In this document: one piece after another, positions 22,907 through 35,150 of the stretch
Layout of the letters: each line of letters begins with the position of its first letter
Position numbering within the stretch: the first letter of the stretch is position 1
Assembly (NCBI RefSeq): GCF_030272615.1
Contig: NC_081410.1
Coordinates: 287,615,957-287,679,956, forward strand
Source of the DNA: Cryptomeria japonica
Taxonomy: Eukaryota; Streptophyta; Pinopsida; Cupressales; Cupressaceae
Length of the DNA: 64,000 nt
Direction: 5' to 3'
The notes under the pieces: generated by a model
Seen by the model: the letters and a program-made list of their open reading frames with translations, nothing else
Told to the model about the DNA's origin: nothing
Databases searched by the model: none
Made by a program: the position numbers and the translations under genes

Positions 22907-24119
22907 TTAAGTATCAGAACTATCAGTTGTTAAGGAAGGTATTTAAAGAAGACTTCCTTGGAGATGACATTACTATTGTCGTCTTTGTAGAAATAGGGGT
23001 GGGGATCCCTTGGGTGAATGAATTAACCAAGCTTCTCCTCCCTGACCAAACAGTGCCAGTGGCTAGGCAACCATTTCTTTTGAACTTGAATACAGAGCAG
23101 TTGATGGTTCATAGGAAATAGGCGTGGATTGGTAGGGACTTTCTCTGAAAATGGTTCCTCCTGGATGACTTTCCAAACTATAGTTGGCTTGAAGAATTCT
23201 CACAACTTATAATGTCTGAAGAATTCTGCATGGAGGGAGGGCAAGATTCTTAGGGTAAACCATGAATGTGTCCTCTACATGTGCCTTAGCCCCGACCCCC
23301 TAGTAGTTTTGTTTTTTTGGCTATTTCCTCATAACCTCACAGGCTCACTCATTTTGGCTTTAAAGTTTTTGAGGGACCGCGACATGTAAAAATTGTAAAT
23401 TTGTGAAACATATATATTAATGATAATTTTGCAAATTCCAGTTTGTTTCAATTTGCCTCTTATGGATATAAAAATACTTTCTATTTCATTTTATTATTTT
23501 TTACTGCCATCATGCCATGAAAGGATACTTAGCATAATCACTATTTTTTGAAATAGCTTAAATAGTTATTAAATTGTGTGGATATAAGAATTAATTTTCA
23601 CCATAAAAAATAGCAGGTCTATTCTAATTTCTTCTCTAAAGTTAAAGAACAAACTTAGTGTCACTTCTGAGATGACCTTTTCTAAAAGATATTTGAAGTG
23701 CTTGAAAAAGAAGTATTTGTAAAAACATAATGTTAGGGATGGGTTGCAAGTGATAGCATCCAGTAAATATCATGAAGTCTATGAGCTACACTTTTTTTTG
23801 TCTATGAGCTACGTTATTTCAATATTTTGTTAAACAATGGAAATAAATTTAATACTATGATTTTTTTATGTAATGTTTCTTCCTCTATATTTAATATTAA
23901 AAAAAAAATCTAGTTCATTCCATTAATTATTTGTACATTGATTATAATTTTATAAATATAAAAAAAATATGATTATCTCGCAAAAAACAAGTGAATTAAA
24001 AGTCCAACTTACTTGTTGTAATTTTTTCTACATAATTTCAATATATAAAAAAAGTCCAACTAACTAGATAAATGTACATTGAACACTGAAAATACATATC
24101 ATTGAAGACCGACACAAAA
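22907..24119. other. Unassigned; weak coding-like start then AT-rich sequence
   Basis: 22907-23120 is open in one frame (QLLRKVFKEDFLGDDITIVV) but matches nothing I know. 23300-24119 is AT-rich with no supported feature. Confidence 0.35.
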
Positions 24120-24429
24120 TAAAGGCTATGTCCAATGGGATGATGAAGCGTCAAGTGACGTGGCATTTGGGTGGTAGAAATCCTATGTATAATGGCACCC
24201 ACGGGAACTGACAATAGATATGCAGTGATATTGCCTTATGGACCTATGGTATGCACATCACTGACATGAAAGTGAATGGTTAGCATTTAGCCTTTATGTG
24301 GCTTTAATGTTGGCTTGTGCATATGAATAATGCAGTTGAACTAGTACTTGCAGAGGAATGATGGTAGAGTTTGTGATTAATACCAACAACCGCCACCATT
24401 GGATGTTAGAAATTAGCATTGAGTGAGAG

Positions 24430-25420
24430 GTGTTTAAATCTTGAGTGGATTGGAAGTCTTAGTATCATCTGTCTGCACTTGCAACATTTGCCATTGTCTT
24501 GGATTTCTTAAGAAGCATGGAAGCCAATTCCTCCTTCCATACTGATAAGAAATTAGTCTCATTTCTTTGATGATTTACGGACAAGAGGCTGAAAGGTTTG
24601 TTCTTGTTTAAGGATGAGCGGTTGTATGAGAGTGTGAAAATGCCATTGGGAGAGGAAATTGTCCATGTAAGTTATCGCTGCAGGACAAACATGGAGGCAT
24701 ATTCATTGATTGTCGCTTGGGGTTTCCAATTTGAGGATGAGGTGGACAAGGTAAAAAATGCCCTGAGAGTTGTAATTGATGGGAACTACTTGTTAAATCT
24801 GGATAGTGTGTGTGCTCGTGTGGTCCCGAAGGTGGGAATTGTTCCTAAGGCAGGGGTGGTTGGTTTGGTGGCACCACTACCACTCATTCAATGGGTTGAT
24901 GATGATTTGAAGGCAAGATGTAGAGCTCTTTCTTGGCATGGGTGGAAGGCCTTCAAAAATTTTGCAAGGTTGATGTATTGTGATGAGGTTTTAAAGGTCC
25001 TTCATTAAGTCGCACATGCAGAGGTGCGTTGAGAGTTATGATAGAGACCCGATACTACCCAAGCAATGAAGTGACTCTTAGAATTCTATGATGACCCAGA
25101 GTACAGGTCATTTCTGGGTTAATTTGTTTATATCTTTTTGTTCCATGTCTATTTTCTCCCTAGACCCAACTTTATATGTATGGGGGGATGTTTGCTACAA
25201 ATTTTGGTACGCCAAATTAAAATTCTGGGGTTTTTGCATGTAGTAGGGTTTTATTTTTTTGTTGGGAATGGTGGTTTTGGCCCTTGGGGCTATTTTTTGT
25301 GGTGGTAGAGCTCTGGTGGTTGTACTATACCACCTATACTTGCATATTTGTAATATTTTATTTCCAAGTAATACAATACAAAAATTATTGATAAAAAAAA
25401 GAAATATCATGCAAGTTTTG
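24430..25420 (+). pseudogene. Unknown gene-family copy 2
   Basis: Plus-strand relative of 14430-15460. SMEANSSFHTDKKLVSFL, DERLYESVKMPLGEEIVHVS, YRCRTNMEAYSLIVAWGFQF and ARCRALSWHGWKAFKNFARL are clear in the frame open from 24598 to 25008. It continues past stops to TQAMK and FYDDPEYRSFLG. A T/G-rich trailer and the A-rich run ATTGATAAAAAAAAG (near 25390) follow, as in copy 1. This copy is longer on its C-terminal side. Function unknown; two upstream stops and the truncated start argue against an active gene. Confidence 0.6.
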
Positions 25421-25469
25421 AGATTACATATTTAAATTATATATTTAATTCATCATAAATTTATATATT

Positions 25470-26300
25470 GTCATCTGTTGGATGAGCACAGATCAACGAT
25501 GCGAGGTGTATTTCAAGCCAAATGTGGGAACAATAAACATTTTTTGCAAACTTATAACGGAAGACTTCCATAAATGATAAACATTTTTTGAAAACTTCTA
25601 ATGAAAGACTTCCATAAATGATAAACATTTAATTAAGTATAGTTAAGTTCTAAACTTGCAATTGTATACTTAATTAAATTTAATAAGCTCTATTTTGGGT
25701 AGAAGTTGAAAAGGATTAAAAAGTCTTCAAAACCATTCTCAAAAAGTGACTCGTGTCTATTGACGTGGCCAAAAAATGTCAAAAGTCTTGGGACCCATGA
25801 CAACTGACAACAGATACCATCGTCCGTTAGATGAGAACAAATCAATGGCTTAGGGTAAATTTCATCTTGAATGTGGGAAGTAAACACATTTGTGAGAACT
25901 TTGCCTGGAATTGAACGTTTTACATTTAATTAGCTATGCTTAAGTCTATAAAGCTCTATTTTGGGTGAAAGTTGAAAAGGATTAAAAAGTCTTCAAAAAT
26001 AGTCCGAAAAAGTGATTCGAGTCTAGTGACATGCCCGAAAAATGACAAAAGTCATGGGACCCATGACAACTAACAACAGATACCATTGTCCATTGGTTGA
26101 GCAAAGATCAATGACTTAGGGTAGATTTTGGCCTGAATGTGGGAAGTAAACACATTTTTGAGAGATTGACCCGGAATTGAACGTTTTATATTTAATTATC
26201 TATAATTAAGCTCTATTTCGGACGGAAGTTGAAAAGGATTAAAAAGACTTCAAAAATAGTCTAGAAAAGTGACTCGTCACTTGAGTTTGGTGACGTGTCT
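25470..26300 (+). repeat. Diverged tandem repeat, ~260-bp unit, three copies
   Basis: AGCTCTATTT...GAAGTTGAAAAGGATTAAAAA recurs at 25685, 25952 and 26209 (spacing 267 and 257). Each is followed by GTGA(C/T)TCG and, in the first two, by GACCCATGACAACT. The copies differ by many substitutions, so the array is old. 26301-26689 shows nothing further. Confidence 0.85.
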
Positions 26301-26689
26301 ACTATCCTCAGAGTTTAGATTGAAGAAATGAATGTTTTGTCCTTCGGCGGTGAATAGCTATTAATAACAATTTATAAAATTACAACAAGATTCTAGAAAT
26401 TTTACCCTTTAGGTATTACTTTTGTACTTTTTAGTGTTTTCAAAATAAGTGACTCATAATCTTATTTCATTTCATGGATAAACCAGTAAATCCAACGAGA
26501 TTCGAAAATGGCTACTAGATTGAGGAATGCAAGTTGCAATAGAGTCTATTTGCGCAAATCTAGTGAAATAGCAATTTTGGGTAAAATCTAGAACACCTAC
26601 ATCCTGCATTTTTTACTTTTTTAATCTCGTGGTTCAATTTGAGGGTTAGTATTTTTAGGCTTGAATCTAGCATTATTTTGAATTATTAA

Positions 26690-28480
26690 CAATAACGACG
26701 ATGGGGAAACTGGGAAGCAGTAGTTCAATAGGAAGCCAAGTGAAAAAAAATAGACCTAATCGAACTGGTTAATACACCAGGTTTCACTGATGAATACCAT
26801 GATATTTATGACCCTGCTATCCATAGTGAAAAGTGTATCATAGATATTAGATATGCATTGTCTAATAAGGCGATAGATCCAACAGGGAAAAATTTAATAT
26901 TTTCAACATAATGTTAAAATAAAGAACAAATAAAATCGCATCGTGGGATGCTGGATTGGGAAGCATGGTGTTACCTATAGTATTCCCTTGCCCCAAATTT
27001 GTCATGGTCTACGCTGAAATTTATGATGAAGATAAAAAAATAAATTGTCAATAAAAACACAAAAGAGTAAATTCTATCCATAAACGTGGGAGAATTTGCT
27101 TGTTTGTTGAACCTAGGGTTTGAAGCACAAAACTCAAATGTCCACATTGACCTAGGAAAGTTGGCAGAGAATTATGAGAGTCTCGATCCAAGTCATAGAG
27201 ATTCATTTATCAAAGCTCTAATAATGCATGGTACTCCATTGGATCGGAATCATAAGCCTCCTTATGATTATAACATTTTTGTTCCATGGGTTTGGGATAC
27301 TATTTTCTTGCTGACATTTTGCCTAGGATTGGAAAATAATAGGGAAGTGGGTGCTAGCCTTCTTGAAATGATTTTTAATATTTATTGTGTAAGTCAACCG
27401 GTAAGATAATTTTGTTGAGCACATTGTTCAATCGATGCAAAAACAATTACTAATGATAAAAATGGTTCCTGTAAGACATTTAGGTTCTCATCCTACTTGT
27501 GCTATCTTCTTCTATCCAAGTATCGTGCAATATTCAAGACCAACAATCTTCACATTGTGAACTATAAGATTGATGAGAAGACTCGAAACAGAACAAAGTG
27601 TCCAATATATGAATAGACACCAAAGATAAGGATGCATGATAACAGAAAGAACTACAACCATTTTGTATACTTCTTTTTGGCACCAATGTATAATGAAATT
27701 ACAAGCGCTCCAATGCCTAGATTGCCTGTGTCTTGTAGAGATTGCATTCATCTCAAAAGTTAAATACAATTGGTTGACTTGTTCTTCATGGAAGAATACA
27801 CTGTGTTAAGGTTTTATAGATCAATAGTAAAACCCTCCAGACTTCCAATACATGTGACAAAGAGGGTATTTGCATTGGAATATTTATGATAGTTGGAGAG
27901 AACAGATAGGCACTTTCATGGTCAAAAAAAGAAGAGCATATTTCCCTCCTTGTCTTTCTCATGTGGAGGTTTCACATTTTGAGAAAAAATCATTCAATGT
28001 GGTACATGATTTTTTGACAGTTTTTAGCTTTGGTGATGAGGGTCTTTGGTAGTATGATCCAATCAGTGTAGTTCAAGCAAGGCTTAAGAAAAATGGGAAC
28101 TATTCAGTGTTATGTCAACATGAAAGTAAACCATTGCTAGAAAAGCTTAAAAACATGGACTCCTAGGATGAGGTAAAAAAAGAGATGGATAAAATTGCCG
28201 CTGATAATAACATTTCAACAAAAGAATTGTCATCACAAATTATGGCACTACACACACATAGGACAGCAGAGGAGGGCATCCAAAATAGGAGGTCCTACAA
28301 TTTCTACCAAAAATCAGCTAATCCATCTAACAAATCTATTCCCAAAACAATTATGCAAGAATGTAAAGACAGTTATTGGACTCAAACCCAAAAAAAATGA
28401 TTTTTGGACTATGAGGAAGAATCTCGGTGAACCATAGACCAGTGCAGAATTTGAGTCCATCGACAAGGATGCAGAGTTTA
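26690..28480 (+). pseudogene. Decayed long coding region, unknown (N-terminal part)
   Basis: Frame pieces read in order: MGKLGSSSSIGSQVKKNRPN (26701), FTDEYHDIYDPAIHSEKCII, the open frame 27086-27409 (LNLGFEAQNSNVHIDLGKLA, DPSHRDSFIKALIMHGTPLD), then many shifts to about 28400. No recognised catalytic motif is present. The gene-like order, with a globular N-terminus, a G-patch-like motif and a coiled coil up to 30726, matches the layout of other accessory frames in the window. I infer a retroelement accessory protein, but a decayed host gene is possible. Confidence 0.45.
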
Positions 28481-28494
28481 GCAAATTGTAGAAT

Positions 28495-28788
28495 ATGGAG
28501 CATCCCACAACAACATATTACAAGAGTGATGATGAAAATGAGTATGAGGTTGAGGCCACTCCAACAACTACTACAGTCCCTAAAATATTAGGTGGAGTCA
28601 ATGAGTCCATGAAAGAAAAATATAGCAAAGGGGCAAACATTGTGGAAAAAATGGGTTTTGAAGGTGCTGGTCTAGGTCCCAAAGGAGAAGGCATTTGGTA
28701 TCCACTTGAGGTACAACTTCCATCAGATTCAAAATCAAAATCTCATGTTAAACCAGTCATTGGACTTGATTCATTAGATTCATCATAG
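28495..28788 (+). pseudogene. G-patch-like segment of the decayed coding region
   Basis: The open frame contains GANIVEKMGFEGAGLGPKGE followed by GIWYPLEV. This fits the G-patch pattern: a glycine-rich RNA- or helicase-binding motif with a conserved hxxxMGaxxGxGLGxxxxGhxxPh spacing. G-patches occur in RNA-processing proteins and in some retroelement polyproteins. A TAG ends the frame at 28786. Residues 1-30 are acidic (SDDENEYEVEA) and Thr-rich. Confidence 0.55.
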
Positions 28789-28859
28789 AAAGGTACTACT
28801 CATTACCCTCAGGGCCCACCTGGATTTTCATATAGGTTCAAATCCAAAACCACCACCAC

Positions 28860-29323
28860 ATCATGGTATTACCATTGGTGGTGAATCAAGTGCCACTACC
28901 ACTAGTGGGGAATATGGGGACAATATTCCTATTAGTGTTCAGTCAAGTGCCACTACGATTGGTGGGGTTGGCATGGGTACTACTACTACTGATACTAGTT
29001 ATCTTGGTGTTGGAAAAGTGCAACAACAAAATATTTCTCACAAGAGGCCACTAGTGGTAGATACTCATACTATTCAGAATCCTATATCAAGTGCCACTGC
29101 CACTACAAATCTATCATTTGTAGCTTCAGAACAAACCCCTCAAAAGACTATAAAAACTCCACATGCAAGTGATAGTGGGACAAGATCAGGAATGGTTGTT
29201 GGTACTCTCCGTAATGCATTAGTTAAAACCATAGGCATAGTTGGAACTAGAGCCTCTGCTATTTCATCTTTCAAACATTCAATTGCTTTAGGAAGCCCAA
29301 ATTTTCAATTTCGTGATTACTAA
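28860..29323 (+). pseudogene. Thr/Ser/Gly-rich low-complexity coding remnant
   Basis: Repeated ACTAC-, ACTAG- and GGTGTT-type codons give TTTTDTSYLGVG, SSATATTNLSF and similar. It lies between the G-patch-like segment and the coiled coil and is best read as a disordered linker of the same decayed protein. Confidence 0.35.
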
Positions 29324-29579
29324 GAAAAATTTGAACACACAAAAAATGCAAATAAAGAAAAAAAGAGAGGATTGCAAAGGATTGCCCTGACTGAAGTTTT
29401 TAGACGAACAACCTACAAGGAACAACATATTTCCAACATATGACCCACACAAAGATATGATGGAGTTCATGGTTGTTATGCCCCCAAATAAAGATAAAAA
29501 TCCACCACACAGTTAGATAGATCCCTCTGAATTTCAAGTTAGCACCCTCCAAATGGATTTTTCCAAAGTACAAAATGTG

Positions 29580-30726
29580 GATAAAATTAGTGTGTCAAAA
29601 AGGACTAACGAAGTGGTCTACACTTCTCTGCTAAAGGTGGAGAGAGAAAAAAATAAACTGGAGAAACAAATAGAAAAGTTATAGGAAGAATTGGAAGATG
29701 AAAAAATCAAAGAGGAAAGCAATAGATAAAAAGTGCAATGATTTATAGAAAAGGATAAAAAATGGATGTAGAATTGAAGGACTTGAGTGAAAAACTGGCT
29801 AAAAGCAGTAAAAAAATTGATGATGAAAGAGCCAGTTTTCAAAAATTATACAAATTTATGAGTTTGTTGTTGCCAAAATAAGAAAAATACAAGACCTATT
29901 GGATCATGAGAAGGAAAAAGAAAAACATTTGGAAGAGGAAGTAGAGGAAGAAAGAAAAAAATGTGCACAAATGAAAGAAGACCTGCACAATGCAAATGAT
30001 AAAATTAAAACTTTAGAGGATAGATTGAAAGATAATATGAAAAATACAATGAACTATATACAAGAAAACATTTGGGGGAAAATAATGCAGAGGAGTGACA
30101 AGTTGTGTGAATAGTTTGAATTGAATGAAATTTTGAGATTAATTTATATGAAAATCAAAGGGCACATTGAAAAGAGCATATATGTTTATTCAAAAGAGGA
30201 TATGGCAAAACAGATTTTGCAAGTAGTCTACAATACTAATGACATCTATTTGGCATCCAAGGGAATTAACAGCCGCATTGATTTCATAGTTAAGACATCA
30301 TCTATCCTTCAAAAATGCTAGAAACTAAGGGATACATCAGAAGTTATGGATAAATGTGGCAAAAAGATATTGAAGCTGCAAGAAAAGACAACTACTTTGA
30401 TTAAACTTGGTTTGCCTAAGACAATTGACTCATCAAATAAATTCATTGGAAAAGAAGCTTACAAAAAAATCATGGAGATAAAAATGAAGTCTGATTTAGA
30501 CTTGCTTCCTAAGAACACAATTCCCCAAAGCTTTATGGAATTCATCAAACCATTTACAACTCTGAATGCGGTATTGGGTGAAACAATGATGTCAAGTCAC
30601 TCTTCTAAATATGGATTGTTGATGAAGTTGCAGTTGAATTTTCATAGTTTAAATGATATTGACCTTCCATCAGATGAAGAGTGGAGCACCCTACAAAAAC
30701 TGGCACAAAAATCTAAGGAATCATAG
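29580..30726 (+). pseudogene. Coiled-coil C-terminal part of the decayed coding region
   Basis: From about 29620 the translation is Lys/Glu-rich coiled coil (VEREKNKLEKQIEKL, HLEEEVEEERKKCAQMKEDL). From 29899 to 30726 one frame of 276 codons is broken by only two stops, both TAG, and carries a helical tail (KIMEIKMKSDLDLLPK, FNFHSLNDIDLPSDEEW-like). The end of the frame is followed by AT-rich non-coding sequence. The architecture is comparable to 1240-2884 and to the 3' end of the long frame at 43734-47117. Confidence 0.5.
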
Positions 30727-31625
30727 TATGTATTGCACAACTTTATGCTTTTACTCTTAATTTCAAGGTTTTATGTTTTTTCTATTTGGAATTTGGTATC
30801 GCTTGAAATAACTTTGTTTTATGAATAGGAAAAAACCAACACTCGCTATTTCTAATCCATCCTATGAATCTATGATGCATAGTGCAAAACTTCAACCTAT
30901 AAATTTGTATTATCAAATTCTCCCAAGTTTTAACATTTCTGCATTTCTTTATTTCTGATTACTAGGTTTTGGGCATTGCTATTATCTATATTTAATTTGT
31001 CATGGCTTGAATTAATATTTAATTTTGAACTATTTTTTGAACAGGAGACATTAAACATGTAGCAGTTGTTAAATTCCTAAATTGCTAATCCGGTATGTGA
31101 TGACCATGTAAATTTGTGCTGATTTTGTGATACTGATGGCAGTCGGGATGATATATTCAATGTTCAGTGCCTTAGTAATTGATTTTGATGTTGATTCTTC
31201 ACATGTTGCAAATTGACCTGAAGTTGTTGTTGCTCCCTTGTTTCTATAAAAGGGAATTCAGGGTCATTTGCAAAGGGTTCTGAAACTTTGTATAGGCTTT
31301 TACATGGAGAATCAAACAGAGTGGTGTATTGAATGAATTGTATTATATGGCTATATTTTGAAAGAATTAATGAAAATCTAAGTTCTCAACATGTCTAAAT
31401 AAACATCTCTGTATCAATAAACACATTATGGTCTTTTATTATGCTATTTTAAATCTGGAAATAGAAAGTTGAAAAATACAATTACAAATCAATATTAAAT
31501 TCTAATTGCAAAAAGTTGACAGACTCATAAAATATAATCAAGTTATCAACCACAATAATATGATTTTGTAATATGAATGATGAGATACAATAATAAGATT
31601 AATAAATACCAATCTCTTACAGTTG
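30727..31625. other. Non-coding; LTR- or promoter-like sequence
   Basis: No supported coding region. A TATA box (TATAAAAG) at 31245-31252 and AATAAA-like signals near 31400 suggest a 3' flank or LTR-like promoter/terminator, but no paired repeat was found. Confidence 0.4.
31245..31252 (+). promoter_or_regulatory. TATA-like box
   Basis: TATAAAAG in TTTCTATAAAAGGGAATTC, with no supported transcript downstream. Confidence 0.3.
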
Positions 31626-34272
31626 TCATTCATCCTCATCAAATTCCGAGCTTTCTTGATTCTTGTCTGTGTTTTCTTGACTCTGAGTCTACATACCTTT
31701 GTTGAGCTGCATCTCAATGCTACCAGTAGGTCCAGTACGTGAGTCAATAGTCCCACTAGCACTTTTGTTTCAAGTGTTGCCCAAACCTCTTCTTTCACAT
31801 TTGGACCTCCATATTTACAGTGCCCTATCATAAGGAAAAGTGTGGACAACATTCCTAGATGTATAGAGCCTCAGCAACTTTCTAAATTTTTGTCTAGTTT
31901 GTTTCTTAGCTCTGATTTTGGGAACCCCAAAGCACTAAAAACTCTCTCATCTTCCACCGAACCCAATATCATGGTAAGACATAAATCAACAAGATTCAAA
32001 TATTCTGGTATTGAATCATGCAATGCTACATTCTCAACTATATATTTCCAAAGCCTTGTTACTGATCCCTCTTCATGGGTGTTCTCTGTTCTACCATATT
32101 GTTCCCTCATAGTGTATGCAAAATGAGATGATTTCTCTCTAAGATGAGTTTTGTCTAATATTCTATTTATAGTTACTCCATTCAATTCTCTGGATATGCA
32201 AAATTATTTTATCAAAGTCAGTAGCTTACTTTGAAAATCAGATGCACTGTTGAGGCTCCAATATTGAAGAAACACAATAGACATGGCTTCAAGTTGGTTG
32301 TCAGGAGGGAATCTGCTTCTAATTTGTGAGGAAAGATGATAGGCAATTTTCTTCACAGAAGTATTTATAGACTCAACAATCTTGTCGAAATCTTCCCTTG
32401 TAACTCTTGGTTATTGCTTCCTGAGGCGCTTTCTTGGTTCCTCGGGGTCGACCGTGGCATAGAAGTGAATTGGTATCTCAACTCCCCATACATTGGCACA
32501 TACCTCCCCATTTGGACCAATTTGTAAAAAGTTATCAGGATTGTTCAAATCTGTGAGTGTTCGCCACTTAACAAATGTTTCATCAGATATTGTTGGTTGA
32601 TTTCGATAGAGATTGTCAAGGGCCATGCATATCATCTTACGCAACGTAGCATATTCTGCAATATACAAAGCTCTTTTTAGGGTAGCCTTCATAATATTCC
32701 CAATTTCCTCTAGCATGAGTAGAAGAGTTGCTAAAGTTAAGAGTGTCTCTAGATTACTTAACCTCCAAAGAAGATCATAAAATTTTGGTTGCTCTGATTC
32801 ATCGCGAGTTGTGTGAAATAGTCCAATCAAGGATGGATATCCAAAAAAAACTTGATGCATTGGAACATCCAAAGAGATCCATCTAGTATCATTATCCTTG
32901 AGAAGCTTGTCCCCATTAGTTATTCCATTAGCAAAATGTTGAAATTCCATAAATCACTTGGGACTTCAACAAAAGTGTGAGTAGAGCTCTCTTATTAAAA
33001 TTTCAATTTTTTTTACTGAAGCATACTTGCTCACAATTCCAAAAGCTAGATTTATTCTATGAGTCATGTAGTGAATTGCAATAATGTACAGTGCAAAAGA
33101 AGTTCAATCTTTGTACAAAGACCGTTCATGTGACCTTGCATTATTGAAGCTCCATCTACTCCAACACACACCAATTTTTTGGCAACCGTCATGTCATCCA
33201 TACCTCCATATTCAATTAAACATCTCTTTACTAGTTGAAATAAATTTTCCGCTATCGCACTATCCTTCATGTTAGCAAAAGATAGTAGATTAGGTTGGTG
33301 GGCATGATTCTATATAGTATAAACATGCATGCATACCCATGAAGTATTGTGTATTGCCGTAATTTCATCTAAAGAAAATGCAATAAAGTTTGACTCTCTT
33401 ATTTTTTCCTTTATGTCTTCTTTTTCAACCTCAGCAAGATAACTTACCCATTCCCATCCACTGTTTACTGACCAGTGACTATTAGGATAGTTAGGAACTT
33501 TAAAAAAGTGTAATAAATCACTAATTGATGAGAAATATTTCATAGCATGCCCTTTGCTCAAAATATAAAAACAACACTTAACTGAACAACTTTTCCCAGT
33601 TGTTCTATTTGCATTGCTTTTCCAAAACTATCTTCAATAGAACCTTTAACTTCAGCAGGCTTCATCAGTATTTTCTCATGAAAATAATACACTTCGGCAT
33701 TCCTCCTTTGTTTTCCATCTTATCAGTGATTTTTCAACTCCATCTATCATTTGTTTTTCATAAACATTACCCATATGCTTTCCTATGGTGTCAAATTTTA
33801 GCTGCAACCTAATTTCCTTGTTATGTTTCCAAGTGCAAATCTTACATTTTCATTCTATTGGAGGCTAACCTTCAATTGGATTCTCCACTGGTTCAATGAA
33901 TGGATACTTTGACGCCCAATTAATTTGAAAATTCCTCACTGAAATATCCCACTCTCGATCCTTTTTTGATCTGGATTTTCTTTTCCCCTTCCATGCATTA
34001 TCACCCAAGTCAATTATATCATTCTAGCTAATTTGGGTATCTACCAGATAATCTTCTTCAAGATCATTTTGATCTAAGATATCAGGTTTGTTGTCATCTT
34101 CAACATGCGGTGTAGGTTGTGAATTTTGTACTTGTACTTGTGATTATGTACCTTCCTGATTTTCACCACAATCTTTTCCAAAGCCAAAGTATGAAGACAA
34201 CGTTCTGTATTTTGTTGGCCTCTCATGGACTTCCCCACGTTCAGGTTTCCTACCCTTCTTCCTGTTCGACAT
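31626..34272 (-). pseudogene. hAT-superfamily transposase-like gene (ZNF862/TTF type), decayed
   Basis: The start is the ATG at 34272 (MSNRKKGRKPERGEV). An acidic linker and a TTF/BED-like zinc-binding stretch (KCKICTWKHNKE, near 33840) follow. The catalytic-core region has NFIAFSLDEITAIHNTSWVC (near 33340-33400), KLVCVGVDGASIMQGHMNGL (near 33140-33190) and DNDTRWISLDVPMH (near 32870-32910). The C-terminal dimerisation region has NLVDLCLTMILGSVEDERVF and ALGFPKSELRNKLDKNLESC (near 31880-32000), then LRLYTS and FPYDRAL after a frameshift. It covers the length expected of a full transposase (about 880 codons) but carries several stops and frameshifts. hAT enzymes act in the nucleus on 8-bp-duplicating elements. 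No terminal inverted repeats were located, so it may be a domesticated-gene relic or a transposon. Confidence 0.85.
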
Positions 34273-35150
34273 CTCCAATGAAATAAAGGCTCCAAAAAAA
34301 TATATCAATTTGTTGAAGAAGCAATAATAGATTATAAAGTATAATATATGTTTCATTGGCCCTACGACCTACAATCTACATGTCTGAGGTCTGAACCTCC
34401 CGATTGACCACTTGGCACTAACGAGTCCTCACTGAATACGAATGAAATCAACAATGCAAACATATATAGATAAATTTAGAATAATATTATAACACATCAA
34501 AAATATGATTTCTCACCTTTACGTCACTAGCAATCACCAATGCAGTCAACAATAATGATTTTCCTTGGTCTAAAACTTTGCTATTGATCAGAATTCAGAG
34601 CCTAGAACCCACTAGATTATGTAGAGATAGCTCTGATCTTTGAATGTATTTATACCAATCTTTATATGGTGAATTCCACGGGAATTTTATATGATATATA
34701 AATATTTGGTGAATCCCGCTTAACTATAACACAGCTTATGTAATTTTCAAGGCAATTATGAGTCGTCCAAATAATTGGTAAATACAATATAGTTGGCAAA
34801 AATTGGGTGAATGGAGACACGCATTGGCAAAATGTTGGGTGAATTGGGTCCTCCTAGCTAACAAATCTTCATATGCCTATAGGCGAATTATGGTCATCTA
34901 TTAAGGAAACCTTAGAGAGTGTAGGTGAAAAAATTAAATTTACCATGTGTCCATCATATATTGTATTGGCGAAATCCTCGCATAGAAACATTTAATTACA
35001 TAAAACATATGGCGACCAAGCCGTGAATTTGATGGAAATTGATAATGTTCTGGCGACATGGCCACCCCTAGTCGGTACAAAATATTTTCCATTTCCCAAG
35101 TCGCCGACGTGAAAATTTTTCCATTGGCGAATATTCGTCACTAAAGTAAT
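34273..35150. other. Unassigned; rich in short GGTGAA/GGCGAA motifs
   Basis: No coding region. From 34640 to 35140 the motif (T)TGG(T/C)GAA(T) or GGCGA recurs at least eight times (for example near 34670, 34711, 34795, 34896, 34968, 35010, 35052, 35126). This could be the subterminal repeat region of a DNA transposon; no matching second end was found. Confidence 0.4.

Noticed and set aside
22907-23120. Fragment of a protein phosphatase 2C (GDDITIVV resembles a PP2C motif)
   Set aside because: A single short motif without the other PP2C blocks around it; too weak to call.
25470-26300. CRISPR-like or satellite array
   Set aside because: Unit length ~260, only three diverged copies, no spacers and a plant nuclear context; an ordinary old tandem duplication.
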